Positions 56,624 through 64,000 of a stretch of DNA of 64,000 bases are shown here, one piece after another (the first letter of the stretch is position 1; each line of letters begins with the position of its first letter). A model generated the notes under the pieces. It did no database searches and was not told the DNA's origin. It saw only the letters and a program-made list of their open reading frames with translations. The stretch comes from Aquitalea aquatilis (GTDB lineage Bacteria > Pseudomonadota > Gammaproteobacteria > Burkholderiales > Chromobacteriaceae): NCBI RefSeq assembly GCF_005155025.1, contig NZ_CP039731.1, positions 2,170,001 to 2,234,000 on the forward strand, written 5' to 3'. A program made the translations under genes and the position numbers.

Positions 56624-57970
56624 TTAAGCAATTAGTCGTAAACCAGAGCTGATTCTTTCTGTGTGGGGTTGTTCGATTTCAGCCTGTTCCAAAATGAATG
56701 CTTCTATCTTGGTGTGCCACATGCGTAGCAGGTCTAGCGGGCGGCGTCGATAGTGCTTTTCAGCAATCGCACTGGGCTTGTGGCCTTGAATCTGTGCGAC
56801 AACACCAGCGGGACACTCTACCCACTCGGCCAATGTGCCAAACGAACGGCGCAGGCCATGCAAGCTGACATGAGGTAGTCCAGCAGCATCGAGGGCGCGG
56901 GTGTGGGCTTTGGTGGGTTCCATCAGTCTGCCTTCTGCTGCGGTGGGGCTTGAGAATACCCATTCATTACGGCGGGGCAGGGCGGCTAGTAGCTGGCTGG
57001 TGTATGGGGTCAGCGGTATGACGCGCTCTCCCTCAATTTTGTCTTTGATGGTCAGGCTGGCCCACTGGAAATCGACGTTCTCCCAGCGTAGTCCGGCCAG
57101 TTCCTCGCGTCTTGCTCCGGACAAAAGCAGGGCTTGCAGATAGGCCGCAATAACCGGGTTTGATAACTGCCGCATGGCGGCAAACCATGTGGCGAGTTGT
57201 TCCCGTTGCAAGCAATCGTCCTTGCTCTGGCTTGCGGGCAAGTGTTCTTTCACACGCTGGGCTGTGCATACGTTGGCATCTACCAATCCCGCGTAGCTGT
57301 CACTTTCTGCCATCCATGCCACAAAGGCGCGTAGTAGACGATAAGCATGTGCAGCGACTGCTGGGCGTTCCGCTGCCTCATCATTGAGCCAGCTTGCGAC
57401 TGTCTTGTCGGATAGCTCTGATATGGGCAATGCCATGAGTGGGTGCAGTGGCCCTGCTACGGTCTTACCCTTGCCGCGTTGTTTTGTCTCGCCACCGGCT
57501 GCTGCCAGATTGATATGGTCGGCAAGGTAACGGGCAGAGCGCGGTCGCTTGGTCTTGGCGCTGACTGTGGTTTGTAAGTGATGCAGGTAGTCTGCCCATG
57601 CATCAGCTACCGTCGCAGACTTGCGCTTGGCCTCTGCTTGTTTCTGTTCGGCTTCTGCTTTTCTGTCCTGTTTTTCTTGGCGTGGGTCTATTCCGGCATC
57701 ACACAGTGACTGTAGGCGACGGGCTTCCTTGCGGGCGCTGTTGTCATTGCTTCTCGCAGGTGCGTCCAGTCGCCATGATTTTACGTCACCAATCGTCATG
57801 CGGAATTGCTTGCCGTGAACGTAGCCTTGAAAAATGAATGACTTTGCCCCGTTGGAGGTTGTGCGCAGACCCAAGCCTGGGGCTTCTGTGTCGTAGTCGA
57901 AGGATGAGGTCTTGCCAGCAGGGCAGTTTGCATCTGCTATGCGGTCAATCGTGAATTTGAAGGTTGCCAT
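56624..57970 (-). CDS. Tyrosine recombinase integrase
   Basis: A 448-residue site-specific recombinase of the P4/CP4-57 group. The N-terminal DUF4102-type arm-binding domain has GLGLRTTSNGAKSFIFQG. The catalytic domain has the first Arg in LLSGARREELAGLRWENVDF, HGLRR (His-x-x-Arg) near residue 378, and the Tyr in EKHYRRRP. All key residues are present, so it may be active. It starts 180 bp inside attR, as usual for such elements. Confidence 0.95.
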   Translation of the reverse strand: MATFKFTIDRIADANCPAGKTSSFDYDTEAPGLGLRTTSNGAKSFIFQGYVHGKQFRMTIGDVKSWRLDAPARSNDNSARKEARRLQSLCDAGIDPRQEKQDRKAEAEQKQAEAKRKSATVADAWADYLHHLQTTVSAKTKRPRSARYLADHINLAAAGGETKQRGKGKTVAGPLHPLMALPISELSDKTVASWLNDEAAERPAVAAHAYRLLRAFVAWMAESDSYAGLVDANVCTAQRVKEHLPASQSKDDCLQREQLATWFAAMRQLSNPVIAAYLQALLLSGARREELAGLRWENVDFQWASLTIKDKIEGERVIPLTPYTSQLLAALPRRNEWVFSSPTAAEGRLMEPTKAHTRALDAAGLPHVSLHGLRRSFGTLAEWVECPAGVVAQIQGHKPSAIAEKHYRRRPLDLLRMWHTKIEAFILEQAEIEQPHTERISSGLRLIA

Positions 57971-58148
57971 TTCAGGTCACAAGTACAAATACAGAGTCCA
58001 TGTACTTGCAGTGTACTTGTAAATCGTCAATTTGTATCAACGCATGTCAACCTGAACTACTGGCTGAATTTCATTATATTGCTGAAAATAAAGAAAAATA
58101 TTGAATTTATGGATATGGGTCAACACAGAGAAACAGCAAGAAAGTCGT

Positions 58149-58199
58149 ATTCGTAATGCGAAGGTCGGGGGTTCGACTCCTCTTACCGGCACCATGTAA
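58149..58199 (+). repeat. attR: 51-bp direct repeat
   Basis: Copy of the 3' half of tRNA-Thr, identical to 53584-53634. The 5' half is absent, so this is not a functional tRNA. Confidence 0.93.
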
Positions 58200-58210
58200 G
58201 TCAAGCAATT

Positions 58211-58238
58211 AAGCCAGCTCTCCGGAGCTGGCTTTTTG
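58211..58238 (+). terminator. Original tRNA-Thr terminator beyond attR
   Basis: AAGCCAGCTC and GAGCTGGCTT pair around TCCG with a TTT tail. It is probably the host terminator of tRNA-Thr now displaced by the element. The remaining 58239-58372 shows no gene. Confidence 0.85.
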
Positions 58239-58372
58239 CTTTTCTGTCGCTTGTAAGACTGGCGAGGGGAATTTTCTCGCGGTGTCGAGGTGCTTACCAG
58301 TCAGGACGAAGTATCTACATAAAACAGAGGCAGTTCAGTCTACCTGTACCGCGATGGTGCAATCTAGCCGAC

Positions 58373-59254
58373 CTATTGGCATAAGTGCTGATGTAGCCAT
58401 TGTTTGACTACTGGCGCATGTGGATGCGCGGCTCCACTTTTCTTGAAGCTTAATACGTAGACATTATTGGTTGCCAATTCTGCCGCGATAGGTATCAGCA
58501 GACGTTTGCTGTCCAATAAAGGTTGTACTAGCTGCTTGTCTACCATGGCGATACCCACTCCACGCACAGCGGCCTCGATGGCCAGCTCATCGAGATTAAA
58601 GAAAATATGTGTTTGGGATATATCCAGCGACCAGCCATGCGCTAAGGTCCAGCGTTCCCAATCGATGCCATTGAGCGAGCCATGCAGTAGCGTGTAGCCA
58701 GAAAGCTGATCCATATTTTGCGGAGGTACTTTTCCAGCAACACATTGTGGATGGCAGACCGGGATCAGGCACTCTTCAAATAACAGCAAATCCTCCTGGC
58801 TAAGTGCTGACTTCTCTTTGTAGCTGACAAATGCATCATATTGAGCCAGATCGCCATAAACAAGGTCTGATTCTGTTTCTATCGTCAGACTCAGACCGGG
58901 ATTATCAACGCAAAATTGTGGCAGCAATGGAAGAAGTATCTTCGCTGCTAAGGAAACATAAATCTTAAGGCGGAATGGCCTGCTTTTTCGTGAATAGCGT
59001 TTTTCAACATTACTTAATTCACGAAATATCAGTTCGGTGGATCTCAGTAATTCAATTCCCTCTGCTGTCAATTCCACTTTGCGCGCACTGCGATTGAACA
59101 ATGTTACCGAATAATGTTCTTCAAGCAGTTGTATCTGGCGACTGACTGCACTTTGCGTAAGGTGCAGGCGTTCGGCTGCTTCCGTGAATGAGTTACACTC
59201 ACTCAGCATCAAAAAGGTCTGTAGCGACTGGATGTTAGGTGGGCGTATGATCAT
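58373..59254 (-). CDS. LysR-family transcriptional regulator
   Basis: A 293-residue regulator. The N-terminal helix-turn-helix (NSFTEAAERLHLTQSAVSRQIQLLEEHYSVTLFNRSAR, residues about 20-57) is of the GcvA kind. The rest is the type 2 periplasmic-binding effector domain. The start at 59254 places the helix-turn-helix at the usual distance; a longer frame upstream is unlikely. It is divergent from the amine oxidoreductase gene, 104 bp away, and probably regulates that gene and the polyamine-binding protein. Confidence 0.93.
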   Translation of the reverse strand: MIIRPPNIQSLQTFLMLSECNSFTEAAERLHLTQSAVSRQIQLLEEHYSVTLFNRSARKVELTAEGIELLRSTELIFRELSNVEKRYSRKSRPFRLKIYVSLAAKILLPLLPQFCVDNPGLSLTIETESDLVYGDLAQYDAFVSYKEKSALSQEDLLLFEECLIPVCHPQCVAGKVPPQNMDQLSGYTLLHGSLNGIDWERWTLAHGWSLDISQTHIFFNLDELAIEAAVRGVGIAMVDKQLVQPLLDSKRLLIPIAAELATNNVYVLSFKKSGAAHPHAPVVKQWLHQHLCQ

Positions 59255-59358
59255 GTGGATGAAATTCCGGAATGGCAGAATGAAAATAAATTGTTTGCTA
59301 TGGCATCTTGCGATTTTTATACTTAAAAAATCAATAAAATCAAATGGCGAGATGAAAA

Positions 59359-60657
59359 ATGGATCGGTGCGGATGGATAGAGACAAGTAATGGCATAAAT
59401 AAACTGCCTACGTTGGGAAAAGATATTAAAACAGATTTTCTCATTGTGGGTGCTGGTTTTGCCGGAATTTCCTGTGCCATTAATTTGGCAAGGATCAATC
59501 CATCGCAGCGTATTGTGCTGGTAGAAAAAAACAGGCTGGGACAAGGTGCATCATCCCGTAATTCTGGTTTTGTTGTTTGCCATGAGAAGCCTGGTGATGG
59601 CGAATATATTAATCAAGCCGGATTTGAGCGATATCACCAGGAAACACAATTTGGTACTGCAGCCAGCCAACTGGTTGCCCAGTATGTAAAGCAATTTGAT
59701 ATCGATTGTGATTTTGATCAGTCCGGTTACTTCATCGGCGTGAGTGACAGCAGCAAGATGTCAGATCCAGCGCAGTTGCTGGCCACGCTCAAGGCGGCGG
59801 GAGCCCAGGTCTCGCTGCAGGAGGGGGATGCACTCGCAGCTCGGCTGGGGACCGACTTTTACAAGATAGCCGTCCACTGTGCAGGCGGCAATGCATTAAT
59901 TCAGCCGGCCAAATACGTTCAGGGTCTGATTGCTGCACTACCTCCCAATGTGGAAGTGTACGAACAGGTCAATGTTCATGCCATCCGCGCCGTTGCTGGT
60001 AATGCCCTGGAGGTACGTGGCAATGGCCATTGCATCACTACGGATCGAGTCATTGTCTGTGCCGGTGCCTATCCAGGGCGTGCGGGTGTCAAATCAGCTC
60101 ATATCTTGCCACTGGAGCTGACCGCCTCACTAACCCGCCCCCTCAGTCAGCAGGAGCTCAACGCCATGGATGCTCCCCAGCCCTGGGGCATTCTCTCCGC
60201 AGCCCTGACCGGAGCCACCGTCAGGTTGACACAGGATCGGCGGCTCATGATTCGCAACACACTGGAATACCGATGCCGCGATGTGTCTGCCGCAGAATTG
60301 CAAGCCAGGCAGAACGTGCATCTGGCGGGTCTGCAGCGGCGCTTTCCCTGGCTGGTCAAGCAGGATATCGCTTACACCTGGTCTGGCCACCTGAGTGGTA
60401 CGCGCACCGGAAATCCCCTGTTTAAACAATGGGGAAACCAGATGTTTGCCGTATCTGGCTGCAATGGTTCCGGTATTGCTCGCGGTACGCTGTGGGGCAA
60501 GCTGCTGGCCGAGTATGCCTCTGGAGTATCCAGCGATCTGCTGCGCTATGCCGTGAAGCATGGCGAACCCGGCTGGCTGCCACCCCGTCCATTCCTCGAT
60601 ATCGGTGCCAGTTTGAAAATTGGCTACGAGCGCTTCAAATCAAGCAGTGAAATCTAA
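59359..60657 (+). CDS. FAD-dependent amine/amino-acid oxidoreductase (DAO family)
   Basis: A 432-residue flavoprotein. The dinucleotide motif is FLIVGAGFAGISCAINLA (residues about 28-45), and the second substrate/FAD signature is GASSRNSGFVV (about 63-73). The C-terminal SGCNGSGIARG holds the flavin. It resembles gamma-glutamylputrescine oxidase (PuuB)-like enzymes. With the downstream PotF-type gene, it probably oxidises a polyamine or its glutamyl form. The first 25 residues are not conserved-looking; a later start is possible. Confidence 0.88.
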   Translation: MDRCGWIETSNGINKLPTLGKDIKTDFLIVGAGFAGISCAINLARINPSQRIVLVEKNRLGQGASSRNSGFVVCHEKPGDGEYINQAGFERYHQETQFGTAASQLVAQYVKQFDIDCDFDQSGYFIGVSDSSKMSDPAQLLATLKAAGAQVSLQEGDALAARLGTDFYKIAVHCAGGNALIQPAKYVQGLIAALPPNVEVYEQVNVHAIRAVAGNALEVRGNGHCITTDRVIVCAGAYPGRAGVKSAHILPLELTASLTRPLSQQELNAMDAPQPWGILSAALTGATVRLTQDRRLMIRNTLEYRCRDVSAAELQARQNVHLAGLQRRFPWLVKQDIAYTWSGHLSGTRTGNPLFKQWGNQMFAVSGCNGSGIARGTLWGKLLAEYASGVSSDLLRYAVKHGEPGWLPPRPFLDIGASLKIGYERFKSSSEI

Positions 60658-60671
60658 CAAGGAGAGACAGC

Positions 60672-61781
60672 ATGGAGAAATGGTTGAAACAGGCAGGCAC
60701 GATGATGGCGACTTCCGGTCTGCTGGTCATCGCACTGCAGAGCGCACCGGCAACTGCTGAAACGCTGAACGTGTATAACTGGTCCGATTACATTGCCAAA
60801 GATACCGTACCCAATTTCGAAAAGCAGCAAGGTGTAAAAGTCCGTTACGACAACTACGACAGTAACTCCACCCTGGAAGCCAAGCTGATGGTTGGCAACT
60901 CTGGCTATGACCTGGTGGTGCCCACCACCAATTTCATGGCACGGCAAATCAAAGCCGGCATCTACCAGAAGCTGGACAAGAGCAAGATCGACAACCTGAA
61001 ACACCTTGATCCCACTTTGATGAAGCTGATTGAAGGGGCTGATCCTGGCAATCAGTATGGTGTGCCCTGGGCCTATGTCACGATCGGCATCGGTTATAAC
61101 AGCCAGAAGGTCGCTCAAGCCTTGGGAAATGGCGCTAAAGTCGATTCGTGGGAGGTGCTGTTCAATCCGAAACTGGCCGCAAAGGTAGGGAAATGTGGAC
61201 TGTCCGTCGTGGATGAACCCGTGAATGTGTTTGCAGCGGCCTTGCAATACATGCATCGCAATCCGAGCAGTACCAATCCCAAGGACTATGAAGATGCCTA
61301 TGCCTTGCTGAAGCAGGTTCGTCCCTACATTACCCAGTTCAATACCTCCGGCTATATCAACGACCTGGCAAATGGGGATGTCTGTGTCGCCATGGGCTTT
61401 TCCGGTGACGTCTACATTGCCAGCAAACGAGCCCGTGAAGCTAAAAGACCGTACACGGTTGGTTTTTCCAATGCCAAGGAAGGCGGCTTGCTGGCCTTTG
61501 ACGTGATGGCAGTTCCCAAGAGTGCCAAGAACCCAGCGTTGGCAATGAAGTGGATAAACTATATTGAAGACCCCAAGGTGAATGCAGCCATCACCAATGA
61601 AATCTTCTATCCGACAGCCAACAAGGAAGCCCGTAAATACGTGAACCCGGTTTTGCTTGCAGATCCCATTCTCTATCCGCCTGAGTCTGAGCTCAAACGC
61701 ATGGCGCTGATCAAGCCACTGCCGGAGGCCATCATGCAGCTGCAGAACCGCCTGTGGTCGCAGTTGAAGGTCAATAAGTGA
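60672..61781 (+). CDS. Putrescine/polyamine-binding periplasmic protein (PotF/SpuD type)
   Basis: A 369-residue secreted binding protein. Its signal peptide ends near ATAET. The mature start LNVYNWSDYIAKDTVPNFEKQ is the hallmark of PotF/PotD; GYDLVVPTTNFMARQIKAGIYQKLDKSKI and the final LWSQLKVNK fit too. Key putrescine-site residues Trp (NWSDY), Ser and Asp appear conserved. A GGAGAG site lies before the start. The rest of the transporter is not encoded in this window. It is probably co-transcribed with the amine oxidoreductase gene. Confidence 0.93.
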   Translation: MEKWLKQAGTMMATSGLLVIALQSAPATAETLNVYNWSDYIAKDTVPNFEKQQGVKVRYDNYDSNSTLEAKLMVGNSGYDLVVPTTNFMARQIKAGIYQKLDKSKIDNLKHLDPTLMKLIEGADPGNQYGVPWAYVTIGIGYNSQKVAQALGNGAKVDSWEVLFNPKLAAKVGKCGLSVVDEPVNVFAAALQYMHRNPSSTNPKDYEDAYALLKQVRPYITQFNTSGYINDLANGDVCVAMGFSGDVYIASKRAREAKRPYTVGFSNAKEGGLLAFDVMAVPKSAKNPALAMKWINYIEDPKVNAAITNEIFYPTANKEARKYVNPVLLADPILYPPESELKRMALIKPLPEAIMQLQNRLWSQLKVNK

Positions 61782-61837
61782 AAATCATGCAGCGCAGAGA
61801 GAAGGCATTAATACGTGCTTGAACTGCTCGCTGCTTC

Positions 61838-61872
61838 ATGGCTGTCCTCCTGAGAGGGGGCAGCCATTTTTA
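61838..61872 (+). terminator. Terminator of the polyamine operon
   Basis: ATGGCTG and CAGCCAT outer arms with CCTCC/GGGGG inner pairing around TGAGA, and a TTTTTA tail. The remainder of 61873-62094 is AT-rich and shows no convincing gene. Confidence 0.82.
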
Positions 61873-62094
61873 TATGTATGAGAGTTGCCTTGCTTACGGA
61901 TTGATTAATTTTCAAGATAAAAAAATTGCCCGCATTGTCATGGCAGGGGCAATTAACGGTTACTTTATTCTTTGTTTCTTCTAAAACAATGTATCGAAAA
62001 GTGTGGTCATCAATTGGCTGTGCTTTCTCCTTGATTTGACTGCTTGCAGATACACAATTACCGTAATTCAATGTGTTTGTTCACATAGAATGGC

Positions 62095-64000
62095 TTAGGT
62101 CATGCTCAGATATAACTCATCCTCCTGGGCAAAATGTAGTTGCAAAATGGTGTCCAGGCCGTAAAGCGTCCGTTGCAATTCCTGTATTTCCAATGCGGAA
62201 GCCGAAATAGGTAGTGCTGCAATTTGCATCGCCAAGCGCCGAGACTGTTTGAAAATTTCCTGATGGCTGCGGCTGAGCGCCGCTAGAGGGTCTTCCCCTC
62301 CCAGTAATCGTGCCATTGCCGGATAGACCTGATGTTCCTCCCGCTTTTCATGTGGCAGCAGCTGTTCTTGCAACATGGCGTCCAGCCGGGTCAACTCTTC
62401 CACCAATGTGGCATGTTCCAACTGGGGTAGGCTGCGCGCCAAGGCCGCCAAATGCTGCAACAGTGGATTAAGCTGGGCGTGCTCCTCATTCAGTTTCGAT
62501 ATCGTGCCGACAGTAAAGCGCTGCCGCTGTCGCACTGCAGCCGGTGGGGCTAAAGCCCGCAGTGCATTGAGGATCACGGCAACATCAATGATCTCCTGCA
62601 AAACGGCCCCGGCAACCGGTGGCAGCCAGCCCCATGCGGCAGCCAGCATGGCCGTGACCGAGAGCCCCATGCCGGCAACGACGCTTTGCCGGGCGATGGA
62701 CATGGTGCGATGTGCAGCTATGACCGTTTCCGCCAGACGATCCAGGCGATCATTGAGCAATACGACGCCAGCGCTCTCTGCCGCAGCGGCTGCGCCTTGC
62801 GCGCCCATCGCGACGCCGACATCGGCTGTCCGTAACGCCGGCGCGTCATTAATGCCATCGCCCACCATGATGGCAACACCGTGTTGGCGAGCCTCCTGGA
62901 TGTGGGAAAGCTTGTCCTGAGGCTGTAATCCGGCAAACACCTCATCCACCCCGATGCCGTTGCCGATCGCCTCGGCTACATCCTGGCGGTCGCCGGATAG
63001 CATGGTAATGCGCTTGATGCCCGCTCTCTTCAGCATGCGTAAGGCCCTGGGGGTTTCCAGTCGCAGGCAATCTGCCATCTCCAGCGCGCCTAACAGCTGA
63101 CCCTCTCTGGCAACATACACCGAGCTTGACCCTTCTATGTCTAACCTGGACTGCAACTGTGTCGCCCACTCCGGCAGGAAAGACAGCTGACCCGTGATGT
63201 AGGCGAAGTTGCCCAACGCCACCCTGCGGTTTTCAAGAAGGCCTGTCAGCCCGGCTCCAGCCGTTTCAGTGACGTCACTGGGCATGGGCAAACGGGTTTC
63301 CCCCCGCTCGTTCGCAGCTTGCACCACCGCCGTCGCCATCACATGATTCGACATCTGATCCAGTGCCGCAGCCAGCCTCAACACTTCATCCGTGTGCACG
63401 CCATCCGCTGCATGAATTGCCGTCAGCCGTGCCTTACCCCCGGTCAGGGTGCCGGTTTTATCAAAGAAGAGCAGGTTTGCGCGTGCCAGCGTCTCCAGCA
63501 CTTCACCACTTTTCACCAGCACCCCTCTGCTGGCGCACTGGGATATCCCGGAAATCATTGCCACAGGCACGGCCAACAGCAAGGGGCAGGGGGTGGCCAC
63601 CACCAGAACCGCCAGTGCCCGCATGACATCGCCACTGGCCAGCCAGGCAAGGCCGGCAAGCGCGAGGGTAGCAGGAATGAACCAGAAGGCGTAGCGATCG
63701 GCCATGCGCGTTACCGGTGCCTTGGCCCGCCCGGCTTCTTCTACCAGTTTGATGATGCTACTGAAGGTGCTGGCCTCGGCAGTGGCGATCGCAGTCATCC
63801 TGAATGCGTCACCCGCATTAATCGTGCCGCTTCTGAGCAGTGCGCCGGCATTGTAATTGACCGGGGTGGGCTCGCCGGTCAGGGTCGCTTCGTCAAGAAC
63901 GGCAAGCGGATCTTTCAGGCGTCCATCGACCGGTACCACCTCGCCAGATTTGACGAGTAAAAAATCGCCAATAGCTATTTCCGCCAGCGGCACGCGCTGC
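62095..64000 (-). CDS. P1B-5-type metal ATPase with C-terminal hemerythrin-like domain, 5' end cut by window
   Basis: The C-terminal 630 or so residues of a P-type metal exporter. Marks are TGEPTPV, the membrane motif ATPCPLL (TPCP instead of CPC), [19 protein letters not shown] and a last membrane segment with LQEIIDVAV (QExxD). TPCP and QExxD define the P1B-5 group linked to nickel and iron. The C-terminal 150 residues form a hemerythrin-like helical bundle with His/Glu sets in HAQLNPLLQHL, HEKREEHQVYP, SRSHQEIF and LHFAQEDELYL, the tail known in this group. Metal identity is inferred. Confidence 0.9.
   Translation of the reverse strand, partial: QRVPLAEIAIGDFLLVKSGEVVPVDGRLKDPLAVLDEATLTGEPTPVNYNAGALLRSGTINAGDAFRMTAIATAEASTFSSIIKLVEEAGRAKAPVTRMADRYAFWFIPATLALAGLAWLASGDVMRALAVLVVATPCPLLLAVPVAMISGISQCASRGVLVKSGEVLETLARANLLFFDKTGTLTGGKARLTAIHAADGVHTDEVLRLAAALDQMSNHVMATAVVQAANERGETRLPMPSDVTETAGAGLTGLLENRRVALGNFAYITGQLSFLPEWATQLQSRLDIEGSSSVYVAREGQLLGALEMADCLRLETPRALRMLKRAGIKRITMLSGDRQDVAEAIGNGIGVDEVFAGLQPQDKLSHIQEARQHGVAIMVGDGINDAPALRTADVGVAMGAQGAAAAAESAGVVLLNDRLDRLAETVIAAHRTMSIARQSVVAGMGLSVTAMLAAAWGWLPPVAGAVLQEIIDVAVILNALRALAPPAAVRQRQRFTVGTISKLNEEHAQLNPLLQHLAALARSLPQLEHATLVEELTRLDAMLQEQLLPHEKREEHQVYPAMARLLGGEDPLAALSRSHQEIFKQSRRLAMQIAALPISASALEIQELQRTLYGLDTILQLHFAQEDELYLSMT

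Larger units (their letters stand above)
53584..58199. mobile_element. Compact integrative element in tRNA-Thr
   Basis: About 4.6 kb bounded by 51-bp direct repeats, one inside tRNA-Thr. It encodes, all on the minus strand, a tyrosine integrase, an unknown 260-residue protein, an AlpA-like regulator, two small winged-helix-type proteins and an unknown 168-residue protein. This resembles a stripped P4-like satellite or small integrative element. There is no primase-helicase, capsid, portal or conjugation gene. Part of it is visibly AT-rich. Confidence 0.88.

Noticed and set aside
58146..58194. Apparent second tRNA-Thr
   Set aside because: Only the 3' half is present; it is the attR copy left by integration.
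61808..62071. Minus-strand frame of 87 codons between the polyamine operon and the metal ATPase
   Set aside because: It would need a TTG start without a ribosome site, overlaps the upstream terminator and has atypical composition.

Overview
The window reads as a chromosomal segment of a free-living betaproteobacterium, most likely Neisseriales/Chromobacteriaceae (relatives of Chromobacterium, Aquitalea or Vogesella). This is inferred from the GC-rich, codon-biased core genes, a minimal ProQ/FinO-domain protein of the Neisseria type, and intergenic repeats of a style I associate with this group. No 16S or other decisive marker lies in the window.

Layout. 1-2066: end of a copper P-type ATPase (copA) plus its chaperone copZ. 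2130-3213: two intergenic repeat elements flanking a periplasmic solute-binding protein. 3212-9758, minus strand: a class II cyclic-nucleotide phosphodiesterase, a polar amino-acid ABC importer (binding protein and two permeases, no ATPase), and a PhnD/PhnC/PhnE-type importer with a fused double permease. 10055-29635: mostly housekeeping genes (lgt, ilvD, a YfcF-type GST, glyA, nrdR, ribD, an M32 carboxypeptidase, an HDOD protein, an AraC-GyrI regulator with a stand-alone GyrI copy, guaB, uvrC, pgsA) with several unknown proteins between them. 29640-30224: a tRNA operon with four near-identical tRNA-Gly genes and tRNA-Cys. 30366-34456: an AT-rich chaperone-usher fimbrial operon without an adhesin gene. 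34840-53166: more core genes (NdpA-like nucleoid protein, aromatic aminotransferase, tRNA-Leu, ProQ, glycerate kinase, a K+ channel, cysK, a YchJ-like protein, an HDAC-family deacetylase, dcd, feoAB, a class 1A pyrD, an extradiol dioxygenase, katG, rdgC). 53260-53629: two tRNA-Pro and one tRNA-Thr. 53584-58199: a compact (about 4.6 kb) integrative element inserted in tRNA-Thr, bounded by 51-bp direct repeats. 58373-61781: a LysR regulator, an amine oxidoreductase and a PotF-type polyamine-binding protein. 62095-64000: a P1B-5-type metal ATPase ending in a hemerythrin-like domain, cut by the window edge.

Themes. Metal homeostasis recurs: copper export, Fe(II) uptake behind a Fur-like box, a very small Fur-box-preceded membrane ORF, and a Ni/Fe-class ATPase. 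Acquired DNA is limited to the fimbrial operon and the tRNA-Thr element.

Most interesting less-described items: a candidate small RNA at 14562-14740 carrying two identical anti-Shine-Dalgarno motifs and a strong terminator; the 52-codon ORF at 49105-49263 under a strong Fur-type box; the minimal tRNA-Thr element with its unknown 260-aa protein; and an uncharacterised protein built from a tandem duplication (19285-20016). All statements come from reading the sequence; no database search was run.
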